This document shows positions 1 to 7,654 of a DNA stretch of 64,000 bases, piece after piece (position 1 is the first letter of the stretch; each line of letters opens with the position of its first letter). Source of the DNA: Deinococcus budaensis (GTDB lineage: Bacteria > Deinococcota > Deinococci > Deinococcales > Deinococcaceae); NCBI RefSeq assembly GCF_014201885.1, contig NZ_JACHFN010000013.1:31221-95220 (forward strand), in the 5' to 3' direction. The position numbers and the translations under genes were made by a program. The notes under the pieces were generated by a model. It had not been told where the DNA came from. It searched no databases and worked only from the letters and a program-made list of their open reading frames with translations.

Positions 1-35
1 CACTTCATGGGCATAGCACACGAGGGAATGTTTGT

Positions 36-1079
36 ATGAGTCTTTTTCGTCGGCGTGAAAAGACAGGTCATTTCACGATGGTGGGCAACCAAGCTGTCCG
101 CGATTCTAACCTCAGCCTCAAGGCAAAGGGGCTGCTCGTCCTGATGCTGTCGTACAGCGAAGGGTGGGTGTACCGCCTGGTTCACCTTGAGAGGCAGTCG
201 GCCGATGGGCAACACGCGACCAAAACGGCGCTGCGTGAACTGATGGCTGCCGGTTACGTCGTTCGGGAGCGGCAGCGGGCGAATGACGGCACCTTTCAGT
301 GGCTCTACACGGTGGACGATGAGCCGTTCGCGGCTCCGTCAGAAACCACCCCCCAAGTTTCCACCGGTGGAGTTTCCACGGGTGAACCTGCCATCGGTGG
401 AAACTCCACCCCTAAGAAACCCAAGGCACGAAAATCAAGCAGCAAGAGAGAAACACCTTCCCGCGCTGACGCGCGCGGGGAGCCGCCTGCGGCAGAGCCT
501 CGGGTTCCGGAAGGTCTGGGGGGCCAAGCCGCCGACGCGGGTCCGCAGGCCGTCTCGGGCACGCCTCACGGCGTGGCGGCTGACGCCGCGGGCGGGGCCC
601 CATCGTCCTTCGTGGCGGGTGCTGAACCGTCCACACGCCATGACGTTGACGCCGCTACCCCTGCAAAAGGTTCCGCCGGCGCGGCGCGGCCCGAACCGGA
701 CCATCAAACCATGGTGAGGGCCATCCGTGAGGCGCTGTACCCCGGTACGGCCCACTGCGCCGACAGGATTGAGCGGCAACTCGCTGCGGCCAGCAAACAG
801 CTGCGCGGCGCCGGACTTGATTCGGGCGCCCCGGCCCTGATCGTGGCGCACATCCGCACCCATCATCCCTGGCGCACCCATGTCTCGCCCGGGACGCTGG
901 TGGAGTACAGCGCTGAGTGGGCCAGCGCACGGGCCAACCCGGACCTGGCGCTTACCCGTTCGCAGCCTGCCCGTTCCCACCCGGTGAGCCGCCCGCAGAC
1001 CACAGCGGAGGCCACCCAACGCAGCGTCGATACCGCCAGCGCCGTGCTCGCGCATCTCCACCGCCGGGGGCTCTCGTGA
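36..1079 (+). CDS. HTH replication-initiator-like protein
   Basis: 347 aa. Residues about 10-90 form a winged-helix block (SLKAKGLLVLMLSY..., then TALRELMAAGYVVRE) of the kind at the N-terminus of phage and plasmid initiators of the lambda-O/DnaD type. A low-complexity linker (about 100-235) follows, then a C-terminal domain (about 240-345) that I do not recognise. The gene overlaps the next by 4 nt (GTGA), so the two are probably made together. An iteron-like inverted repeat lies in the linker-coding part (357-410), as origins do in O-type initiator genes. The helix-turn-helix is seen; the initiator role is inferred from the gene pair and the repeat. A phage-type regulator is the alternative. 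Confidence 0.6.
   Translation: MSLFRRREKTGHFTMVGNQAVRDSNLSLKAKGLLVLMLSYSEGWVYRLVHLERQSADGQHATKTALRELMAAGYVVRERQRANDGTFQWLYTVDDEPFAAPSETTPQVSTGGVSTGEPAIGGNSTPKKPKARKSSSKRETPSRADARGEPPAAEPRVPEGLGGQAADAGPQAVSGTPHGVAADAAGGAPSSFVAGAEPSTRHDVDAATPAKGSAGAARPEPDHQTMVRAIREALYPGTAHCADRIERQLAAASKQLRGAGLDSGAPALIVAHIRTHHPWRTHVSPGTLVEYSAEWASARANPDLALTRSQPARSHPVSRPQTTAEATQRSVDTASAVLAHLHRRGLS
357..410. repeat. inverted repeats inside the initiator gene, origin-like
   Basis: GGTGGAGTTTCCAC (366-379) is a perfect 14-bp inverted match to GTGGAAACTCCACC (397-410). GTTTCCACCG (357-366) is also inverted at 395-404, and a third direct copy of GTTTCCAC begins at 372. All lie in the linker-coding part of the HTH gene. 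The position suggests initiator-binding iterons, but a coding-repeat origin (VSTGG/GNSTP residues) is possible. Confidence 0.45.
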
Positions 1080-1702
1080 TCGACTCCGTGACGTTCGCCA
1101 CCGAGTGGGCCCTGCTGGAGGACCGGTTTCAGACCCGTCACAATCCCGAGACAGCCGCGCGGTACCTGGAGGACCTCTCGCAGGAGCTGGACACCGAGCA
1201 GTTCCGGATGGCCTGCGGCCGCGCTTTCCGGTTTGAGACCTTTTTCCCATCGCCGCAGTGCCTGATCGACCACGCCCTCGGCGACTTCCTGAACCGGGCC
1301 GAGGACGCCTGGGATGACCTGATGGGACGCCTGGCAGGTGGGAGCGACGTGATCACGGCGCCCGGCACCCTCGAGCGGCAGATTCTCGCTCGGCTGGGGG
1401 GCTCGCGGGCACTGGCTGAGGCCAGCGACTATGGCCGCCGTGATATGCGCGAGCAGTTCATCCGCCGGTATGCCCGGGCCCTGCGGAGCAGGACCATGCC
1501 GGGGCTGCCTGCCACGCGGGCGCTCCCCGTCACCCCCCCGGCGCCGTCGCCCCTGTCCCCGGTCCTGCCGGCCCTGCCTTCGCCGCGCGGCAAGACGATC
1601 GATTTTCTCAAGATGGCGCGCATGATTGGGGTTCCCGTGTCCGGGGACGGAGTGGTGGCCGTGGAAGGAACCCTGGATGACACCCTATCTTCATCTTCGT
1701 GA
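1076..1702 (+). CDS. probable helicase-loader-like replication protein
   Basis: 208 aa from the GTG at 1076, which overlaps the previous stop by 4 nt; an upstream in-frame start at 917 would lie deep inside the previous gene. The N-terminal half is helical, with a pattern ending in RFETFFPSPQCLIDHAL. An aromatic-Phe-Pro motif of this kind is typical of phage helicase loaders and organisers that follow an initiator gene. Residues about 135-170 are Pro-rich, and the last 30 residues (KTIDFLKMARMIGVPV) look like a separate short helix. No enzyme motif is visible. The loader role is inferred mainly from gene order and weak similarity, so it stays tentative. Confidence 0.45.
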   Translation: MIDSVTFATEWALLEDRFQTRHNPETAARYLEDLSQELDTEQFRMACGRAFRFETFFPSPQCLIDHALGDFLNRAEDAWDDLMGRLAGGSDVITAPGTLERQILARLGGSRALAEASDYGRRDMREQFIRRYARALRSRTMPGLPATRALPVTPPAPSPLSPVLPALPSPRGKTIDFLKMARMIGVPVSGDGVVAVEGTLDDTLSSSS

Positions 1703-1837
1703 AGCAGTGGTTACCTAACTTGTATTTCTTCGCCCTTGGTTGAGCAAGTTCTGCATGCTCCGCTTGCCCGTCCCTTGGGCGCAGGAGAGATCCGTCAAGT
1801 GCCCCGCGCGTCAGAGCGTGTGCCCGAGCCCCGATCC

Positions 1838-2902
1838 CTATGCGGCGCGGCGCCAGCGCTTCGCCTTGACCATTCCGAGGCGCATGATGTTGCGGGTGGC
1901 ATTGCGGTGCGCATTCATGCGCCGACGGCAGGTGGGGCAGAAGAAAATGTCCCCGTCGCGGTGGCCGAAGGGATGGCCAGGGCAGTACGAGCAGCGCAGG
2001 CTGGTGTGCCTGGGGTTCACCTTTTCAAGGCCAATGCCAGCGAGCTGGAGGCGGGTGTGCATCCAGCACTCGTGAAAGTCCAGCACACCGTTCCGCCGCG
2101 ACCGTTGGACGAACGTAGGTTTCATGTCCTTGTAGCGCAGGTCCTCCGCGTAGACGTAGAACGCGTGCCGGCACAGAAAGTCGGAGACCCGCTGGAGCTG
2201 CGCCTGGTGCCAGGAGAAGACGATGCGGTCGAGAAGCCGCCGGGCCTGGGGCGACAGCCGGGACCGGACCTGCCAGATGAGGTCGGTCTCGCAGGGCTGC
2301 GTGCGGTGGGCCCGCTCCTCGCTCGTGGACGCGTAGACCAGGGGCTTGCTGCCCAGGTCGAGGCTGACCTCGAGGCGGTGCGTGAAGAGGTCCGGCTGCG
2401 TGGCCTGCACCTGGAAGAAGAGCACCAGGAACCAGTCGTCCCCGCTGCGCTGCAACACCAGCCGTTCCCGGTCCCACACTGCGGAGAACAGGCTGTCGGG
2501 CTGAACGAGGCGGGGTTGGGCATCAGGCTGCGGTTCCTGAGCCACGGCCGATTCGAGGAGCCGGGCGGCCTCAGTGACCGAGAGGGTGGGAGAGCGCAGG
2601 GCGACGCTCAGCTCTTCCAGACCAGGATGCTGCTGGAACCGCGGCGACTGCCGCACGAGGGCGGCATACTCGCTGGAAGGCAGGCGATACAGTTCGGTGT
2701 GCAGGGCGACGTCTCCGTACAGCAGCGTGCTGTCGCTGAGGGCTTCAAGCAGTTCCGGCTTTGCTTCGTAAAGCAGGCCAGAGGCCCGGTCGTGCTGCAA
2801 CCGGAGCTTGGGGTTGCCCTTGAGCTGGCCGCTGCGGATCAGGGCTTGAAGGGTCGGGTACGAGTGGCGCTTGAGTTGCAGGATGTGGTGAACGGTACGC
2901 AT
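1838..2902 (-). CDS. divergent TnpB-like (IS605 OrfB) protein, third RuvC Asp missing
   Basis: 354 aa. The RuvC-like core shows VSLDLGSK (D182) and VYAEDLRYKDMK (E253). A zinc ribbon follows (C304-x2-C307 and C322-x2-C325), then NAHRNATRNIM. In TnpB the last motif reads DRDxNAAxNI; here the third catalytic Asp aligns with H332. The first 175 residues do not look like the usual TnpB N-terminus. No TnpA transposase is adjacent, and I could not place transposon ends. It may be a decayed solo transposon gene or a nuclease-inactive, RNA-guided DNA-binding derivative. Any guide RNA would be expected at the 3' side, about 1703-1840. The TnpB-fold call is good; loss of nuclease activity is inferred. 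Confidence 0.75.
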   Translation of the reverse strand: MRTVHHILQLKRHSYPTLQALIRSGQLKGNPKLRLQHDRASGLLYEAKPELLEALSDSTLLYGDVALHTELYRLPSSEYAALVRQSPRFQQHPGLEELSVALRSPTLSVTEAARLLESAVAQEPQPDAQPRLVQPDSLFSAVWDRERLVLQRSGDDWFLVLFFQVQATQPDLFTHRLEVSLDLGSKPLVYASTSEERAHRTQPCETDLIWQVRSRLSPQARRLLDRIVFSWHQAQLQRVSDFLCRHAFYVYAEDLRYKDMKPTFVQRSRRNGVLDFHECWMHTRLQLAGIGLEKVNPRHTSLRCSYCPGHPFGHRDGDIFFCPTCRRRMNAHRNATRNIMRLGMVKAKRWRRAA

Positions 2903-3189
2903 GAGGCTCCAGGCAAGGCAGACGGGCAGCCTTAGCCGGCTGCCCGAAGGGAGGAGGGATCAATTGGCCAGGATTCAGAGCGGCGGGGATGCCGGTGAAG
3001 CTGGCCGAGGATGATCCGAGGGTGGACGATGGGGGGGCTGGGTTCCCCTACCTCCCTATGCCGGGCCGCGCAGCGGTCCGGACATCACGCGCTGTTTCCG
3101 CTGCTGCGGTTTTGAAAGCGAGGCGTCCCCCACCTGCCTTTGTCGGCGGATTCGCCCTGAGGAAGGGACGAAGCGCGTGCCGTTCCAGC

Positions 3190-3206
3190 GTACCGACCGG
3201 TACACT
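3190..3206 (+). promoter_or_regulatory. operator/-10 box of the first DUF433 gene
   Basis: GTACCGACCGGTAC (3190-3203) has 5-bp inverted arms and overlaps a TACACT -10-like hexamer (3201-3206). Only 6 nt separate the hexamer from the ATG at 3213, so the transcript is probably leaderless. The paralogous locus has a 10-bp palindrome (GCACCGGTGC, 35343-35352) in the same place, which supports autoregulation. Confidence 0.45.
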
Positions 3207-3212
3207 GAGCCC

Positions 3213-3434
3213 ATGAGCCTCCTCGACCGGATCACCGTCGACCCGCGGCAGTGCGGTGGACGTCCCTGCATCCGCGGAATGCGGATCCGGGTGAGCGACC
3301 TCCTGGACCTGCTGGGCCAGGGCGTTCCTGAGGGGGAGATCCTGGAGGACTACCCCGATCTCGAGCGCGAGGACATCCACGCCGCGCTGCTGTATGCCGC
3401 GCGCTACCTGAATCATCCGCGTCTGAGCGCCTGA
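3213..3434 (+). CDS. DUF433 antitoxin
   Basis: 73 aa. It carries the full DUF433 signature: ITVDPRQCGGRPCIRGMRIRV, then LLGQGVPEGEILEDYPDLEREDIHAAL. DUF433 proteins are small winged-helix antitoxins that repress their own promoter and neutralise a DUF5615 PIN-like partner, which is the next gene (1 nt gap). The ATG at 3213 is chosen because the TACACT box lies 6 nt upstream and because the paralog at 35362 starts at the same residue. Unlike that paralog, it retains the GMRIR segment of the DNA-binding region, so it is probably functional. Confidence 0.85.
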   Translation: MSLLDRITVDPRQCGGRPCIRGMRIRVSDLLDLLGQGVPEGEILEDYPDLEREDIHAALLYAARYLNHPRLSA

Positions 3435-3435
3435 G

Positions 3436-3783
3436 ATGCCGGAAAATCCCTACTGGCTGGATGCGCAGCTCCCGCCGCAACTCGCGCCCTGGCTGACCCA
3501 GACGTTTGGTGTACCGGCCTACAGCGCGAGCTACCTGGGTTACCGGGATGCCAGCGACGACGAAATCTTCCAGGCCGCCCGGGAGGCTGGGGCCGTCGTC
3601 GTCTCCAAGGACAGCGACTTCCTCGACCGGGTGACGCGGCTGGGACCCCCGCCGCAACTGCTCTACGTGACCTGTGGGAACACCAGCACCCGGTTCCTGA
3701 AAGACGTGTTCACCCGGGTGTTCTCTGAAGCCCACCGCCTGCTGGAGCAAGGCGAACCCGTGGTGGAGATCGGGGACCGGTAG
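3436..3783 (+). CDS. DUF5615 PIN-like toxin
   Basis: 115 aa, the usual length for this family. It has the PIN-like acidic set: WLDAQLPP (D9), YRDASDDEIFQAA (acidic cluster 38-42) and VVSKDSDFLDRV (D59, D61). Members are predicted Mg-dependent ribonucleases held in check by the upstream DUF433 protein. A near-identical copy lies at 35570, where the residue equivalent to D59 is Gly. This copy has all expected acidic residues and is probably active. Confidence 0.85.
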   Translation: MPENPYWLDAQLPPQLAPWLTQTFGVPAYSASYLGYRDASDDEIFQAAREAGAVVVSKDSDFLDRVTRLGPPPQLLYVTCGNTSTRFLKDVFTRVFSEAHRLLEQGEPVVEIGDR

Positions 3784-4248
3784 GTGTCGCTGAGTACTCG
3801 CGAGGCTGACCAGGCTGCTTCAAGGCGCTTGGTCAAGAGGCCAGACTGGGCGTTCAGAGTCGAAAAGATGGAACACGGCGGCGCCAACAAATCTGTCTAG
3901 GCAGGGACCGGAGAAGATCGCTTTGCGCAGATGGCCGGACAGAGCGGGCTGGAACCGCCGGAACTGGAACACTGGTAGACCCGGCTCGGCGACTTCTGGG
4001 CACAACTGGATGTTGGGGGGCAGTGAGGTGGGCCGCCTTGTGGAGCTGACCAGGGGCGTACGCCCACCAGGTGCCTCTGGTGGTGCTGCGGCCAGTGCGC
4101 GGCGTTCAGGGCCCGGCCGTCCTGTTGCGTCCTGTAGGTTCAGACCCGACCGTCTGCATCCCGTCCACGAATGGCGCCCGGGCGAGAGGCAGGGCCCGCC
4201 GTGCTGGTGCTCTGGCGAGCCCTGCCAGCCCAGCGGCACAATGGCGGC
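3784..4248. other. intergenic stretch with 31-bp repeat
   Basis: About 465 bp with no convincing gene. Open frames on both strands have arginine/proline-rich shadow composition. It holds the left copy of the 31-bp repeat (3889-3919). At its right end, CACAAT (4237-4242) lies 6 nt before the ATG at 4249. Confidence 0.5.
3889..3919 (+). repeat. 31-bp direct repeat, left copy
   Basis: Thirty-one bases beginning AAATCTGTCTAGGCAGGG and ending GAGAAGATC are identical to 12781-12811 in the same orientation. Flanks differ at once on both sides. The two copies bracket 8.9 kb carrying AbiE and TIR genes. This could be an attachment-site core or an insertion-sequence end. Confidence 0.8.
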
Positions 4249-4668
4249 ATGACCGTCGCACCACACGTGCAGGGCGAGGGGCTCTACCAGCAGATCGTGC
4301 GGGGGCTGATCGGCCTCGAGGCCGAGGCCGCCGAGCGGTTGGTCGTGGAGGGTGAGGGTCTGCCGCTCCTAACCGTGGCGGCCGCGCGACAGCACCTGAA
4401 GCCGTTCCTGGGAGTGGGCCAGCCTCCCGCCTTCCTCCGCGGGTGGCGCGGGACAGTCAGCGTCCGGATGCTGGACGACCTCCTCGCCTTCTGTCGCCTC
4501 TACGCCGACGTGCGGCTCGTCCTCAGCGAGGAAGACGCCGCTCGCTGGCTCAGCCGTCCCAACCGCCACCTGGAGGGCTGGAGCCCGCTGGACCTGCTGG
4601 CCAGCCGCGTGGGGGAGCGCCGGGTCCGGGCGTACCTGGAGGGGCTGCTCTCCGGGAACTACGGGTGA
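4249..4668 (+). CDS. orphan DUF2384 (MbcA/ParS/Xre C-terminal) antitoxin-like protein
   Basis: 139 aa from the ATG at 4249, with a CACAAT -10-like box 6 nt upstream. The C-terminal half matches the toxin-binding domain of Xre/MbcA/ParS antitoxins: DAARWLSRPNRHLEGWSPLDLL, then GERRVRAYLEGLLSGNYG, where W-L, PN, G-x-x-P-L-D-L-L and the final G stretch are typical. The N-terminal half (LTVAAARQHLKPFLGVGQPPAFLRGW) is less typical and may hold the dimerisation or DNA-binding part. The usual RES-domain toxin partner is absent on either side, so the gene is an orphan, or acts with a toxin elsewhere. Confidence 0.65.
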   Translation: MTVAPHVQGEGLYQQIVRGLIGLEAEAAERLVVEGEGLPLLTVAAARQHLKPFLGVGQPPAFLRGWRGTVSVRMLDDLLAFCRLYADVRLVLSEEDAARWLSRPNRHLEGWSPLDLLASRVGERRVRAYLEGLLSGNYG

Positions 4669-4794
4669 GGGTGGAGGCGGGAGAGGTTGGCGGGCACGAC
4701 CACGTGCGGGAGGCGATGGACAGGTAGGCGCCCCGGGGCTGACGTGCCCGGCGGACCGCCTTGACCGCCGCCCCCGTCCCCCTCACGCTGGAGC

Positions 4795-5940
4795 ATGACC
4801 CGACGCTGGCCCTCCCGCGAGGAGCTGTACGACCTGGTGTGGTCCAAGCCCTCCGAAGAGGTGGCGGCCGACCTCGGCATCACGGGTACGGCCCTGACCA
4901 GGGCCTGCGCTCGGCGCAATATCCCCAAGCCTCCCCGCGGCTACTGGGCCCGGCTGCGGGCGGGACAGCCGATGAAACGGGTCCCCCTGCCGAGGAGCGA
5001 GACTCCGCAGAAGAAGGCCAGGCCGCAGCGGTCCGCCTTTGTGCCACCCCCTGTGGCGCAGATGTCCCCCCGTCCGCGGGTGGTGCAGCGGACCGAGCGG
5101 GCCTACGAGGGGGCACAAACCGACGTGTGGGGCCGCCTCGCCCCCTCCTGGACCGGCACGTCCGAGTACCTGGACCTGATGGTCTCCCGAGACGCCCTGC
5201 CGCGGGCCTTGCAGGTCATGTCGCGGCTGATCGAGGAGGCCCGCGCCTCGGGGATGACCGTCACGGCGCAGCACCGCTCGACCTTCCTCGAGGTGGGGGG
5301 CGAGCAGGTCCGGCTGCGCCTCAAGGAGAAGGTGCAGGCGCAAGACGGATTGCCCCTGTTGCCCGCCCGCTCTACCTGGGACACGCCCTCGCGGCAGAAG
5401 GCGCAGGGAACGGGGGAGCTGAGCCTGCTGGTGTTGGACCCCACGGGGGACGTGCCCACGACCGGCTGGCGCGACGGACCCCTCCCGCTGGAAGACCAGG
5501 TGCCCCGGATCATCGCCGCCTTCCGGGCGGTGCCGGGGCGGGCCGAACAGCGGCGGCAGGCCGAGGCGGTGGCAGCCGAGCGCCGACGGCAGCAGGAGCT
5601 GGAGACCCAGCGGTTGCGAGCGCTCGAGGCGCAGCGGCAGGCGGAACTCCGGCGGCGGCGCGAGGAGGAGCAGGCCTGCCAGGAGACGCTGCTGGCCCAC
5701 GCCCAGCGCTGGGAGGAGGGCCAGCGGCTGCGGGCCTATCTCGACTGGGTGCGGACCCAACTGCAGAGCTCCCCTAACGCCAGCACGGAGGCGTTCCAGG
5801 GATGGCTGGCGTGGGCCGAGCGGGAACTCCTCGCGCTAGACCCCGTTCGCAGCGGGGAGCTGACGGCCCTGACCACCCGGGTGCAGCGGATGACCGGGTG
5901 GCCGCCCCTCGAGGAGGTGATCCCCGACTCGCGGCGTTGA
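4795..5940 (+). CDS. conserved hypothetical with HTH-like N-terminus and coiled coil
   Basis: 381 aa. The first 65 residues read as a small DNA-binding-type domain found in many unrelated bacteria: REELYDLVWSKPSEEVAADL, then an HTH-like stretch, IPKPPRGYWARLRAGQP and a basic tail. A mixed alpha/beta middle follows (about 115-245). An Arg/Glu-rich coiled coil (about 250-305) and a helical C-terminus complete it. I know the N-terminal block as a recurring hypothetical family but no biochemical role for it. The gene stands alone between the orphan antitoxin and the phosphoesterase. DNA binding is inferred. Confidence 0.7.
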   Translation: MTRRWPSREELYDLVWSKPSEEVAADLGITGTALTRACARRNIPKPPRGYWARLRAGQPMKRVPLPRSETPQKKARPQRSAFVPPPVAQMSPRPRVVQRTERAYEGAQTDVWGRLAPSWTGTSEYLDLMVSRDALPRALQVMSRLIEEARASGMTVTAQHRSTFLEVGGEQVRLRLKEKVQAQDGLPLLPARSTWDTPSRQKAQGTGELSLLVLDPTGDVPTTGWRDGPLPLEDQVPRIIAAFRAVPGRAEQRRQAEAVAAERRRQQELETQRLRALEAQRQAELRRRREEEQACQETLLAHAQRWEEGQRLRAYLDWVRTQLQSSPNASTEAFQGWLAWAERELLALDPVRSGELTALTTRVQRMTGWPPLEEVIPDSRR

Positions 5941-6112
5941 GGGAGAAGACGTGTGGGTGCGCCGTTCCCAATGGACCAGCGGTGCAATGACCGGTGCTAT
6001 CTCCAGCGTGGGTTGGTGGGCGGGCACCGGCATTTCCCACTTTCTGGTGCTCACGAAGCGACGGTCCGGCAGCACAACTGCCCCGAATAGCCGGTGCGGC
6101 GGGTCGTCGCGC

Positions 6113-6754
6113 CTACCCGCTCACCTCCCCCACGTCGACCACCTGAGGTGGCTGGCTCACCCGGTAGCGCGGGTCGCACACGGCAGCGTTGAGGTACTGC
6201 ACGCCGCCGCGCTCCTCCCGGCCGTACCCCTCGTGGATGTGCCCGAACACGTGGACCCGGGGACGCAGGCGCTCGATCACCCGGCCCAGGTGCGGACACC
6301 CGACGGCCTGACCCTCCGTCAGCACGCGGTCAAGGATGCCCCGGGGCGGCCCGTGGGTGACCACGACGTCCACCCCCGCCGGGAGCTGTCCCCAGTGCTG
6401 GCGCAGCTCCTCGTCGGTGCGGTTGAAGGCCCAGCCCATGAACTCGGGCGTGACGGGACTGCCCCAGAACCGCAGGCCGTCCAGCTCCACCCCCGAGTCG
6501 TTGAGGTAGGTGACGTTGTCCGGAATCAGCCCCTCGGCGAGGTGGGGCGTGCGCTCGAAGGCGAAGTCGTGGTTGCCCGCGATCATCACGCGGTGCCGGA
6601 AGTCGCCGACCCGGCCGAACCAGCTCAGGAAGCGGCCGATCTCGTCGAGCCGCCCGCGACCGCTCACATCCCCGGCGTGCAGCAGGACGTCCCCGGGCGG
6701 GAGACGGACCTGGTCGTGCAGGCCATGGGTGTCGGAGAGGCAGACCAGTCTCAT
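6113..6754 (-). CDS. calcineurin-like metallophosphoesterase
   Basis: 213 aa. All metal-binding motifs are present in order: SDTHG (D8, H10), HAGDVSGRG, IAGNHDFAFE, VVTHGPPRG and HVFGHIHEGYG. It therefore belongs to the small class III (YfcE/MJ0936-like) phosphodiesterases, whose substrates cannot be told from sequence. AGAGGAG lies upstream of the ATG at 6754. A second, frameshifted copy with altered motifs lies at 51989-52604. The gene is transcribed alone, opposite to its left neighbour. Confidence 0.85.
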   Translation of the reverse strand: MRLVCLSDTHGLHDQVRLPPGDVLLHAGDVSGRGRLDEIGRFLSWFGRVGDFRHRVMIAGNHDFAFERTPHLAEGLIPDNVTYLNDSGVELDGLRFWGSPVTPEFMGWAFNRTDEELRQHWGQLPAGVDVVVTHGPPRGILDRVLTEGQAVGCPHLGRVIERLRPRVHVFGHIHEGYGREERGGVQYLNAAVCDPRYRVSQPPQVVDVGEVSG

Positions 6755-7063
6755 GGGCAGGCTCCTCTGACGAGCTCATGCCTGGTGTGCGGAGGGGAAA
6801 CACGCCCCCACCAGGAGGAGTTGTTCCGGTGGCTAGGCTTCACCGCCCCAGCGTAGCCCCTGAGCTGCGACGGGGCGGCCCGATGTGCCCTGGTCCGCAC
6901 CTTCCGGGCCCTGCACGAACGGGGACGGCGGCCCGGCTGTGGTCGCGTGACCAGACGACCAGGTGCTCCAGCAGTGCTGATGACCTGGCCCCTGGCTTCC
7001 AGCTGTGCTTACAGGGTTGGACGTGCCCGGCCGTCCAGCGCCATAAGCACGCCCGGGTGCGTA
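6755..7063. other. intergenic, nothing recognised
   Basis: About 310 bp between the phosphoesterase start and the exonuclease stop. It holds the ribosome-binding site of the phosphoesterase at its left edge. I saw no gene, repeat or clear hairpin. Confidence 0.4.
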
Positions 7064-7654
7064 TCAGAGCAGGCCCAGTTCCTGATCAAGGTCGATCAGG
7101 GCTTGCAGGGCCGCCTCCTGCCACACCCCGTCGCGCACCATGCGGGCAATGAGCGCCGCGATGTTCCAGGCGTCGTCCGCCCCCCGGTGGTGGGTGCCCT
7201 CCAGCGGCAGCCCCGCGTGCCTGAGCGCCCGGGCCATCCCCGCCCGCCTCAGCCCATACCCGGCCGCGTACACCCCCTTGGCATTGGTGTGACCCACGCC
7301 GAATGGGGAGGGGACTTCTTCCCCGCACTGCCGTTCGAACTGCCAGCGGTCATAGTCGCCCCAGCTCGCCCACAGGCGTGAGGCACTGTCAAAGTCGCGC
7401 CGCAGCACCTCGCAGGCGTCCTGGAAGCGGAGACCCGTCGCCACCTCTTCGGGCGTGAGGCCGGTCAGCCCGGTACAGAACTCGCTGACCTCGGAGTGCT
7501 CGGGGCGTACAAGCAGGCTGCGCTTCTCCACCCGTTCCAGGGTGCTCAGGTCGAGAACGCACACGCCGATCTCAATGATCTCGCTGTATTGGCCTGGCGG
7601 GGGCTCACCCGCCCAGCAGGTGGCCTCCACGTCGATGACATTCAACAGGGGCAT
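7064..7654 (-). CDS. DEDDh 3'-5' exonuclease
   Basis: 196 aa from the ATG at 7654. The exonuclease fold is shown by NVIDVEAT (D8, E10), a middle Asp in SWGDYDRW, and the H-x4-D motif in THHRGADDAWNIA. The spacing and the SEIIEIG/TGLTPEEV elements resemble KinA-inhibitor/ERI-1-like exonucleases that trim RNA or single-stranded DNA. It stands alone; upstream extension to 7870 gives only low-complexity, Arg/Pro-rich residues and was rejected. The physiological substrate is unknown. Confidence 0.85.
   Translation of the reverse strand: MPLLNVIDVEATCWAGEPPPGQYSEIIEIGVCVLDLSTLERVEKRSLLVRPEHSEVSEFCTGLTGLTPEEVATGLRFQDACEVLRRDFDSASRLWASWGDYDRWQFERQCGEEVPSPFGVGHTNAKGVYAAGYGLRRAGMARALRHAGLPLEGTHHRGADDAWNIAALIARMVRDGVWQEAALQALIDLDQELGLL

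Noticed and set aside
1736..2935. 399-aa plus-strand frame over the TnpB-like gene
   Set aside because: No domain pattern; the minus strand has RuvC and zinc-ribbon motifs.
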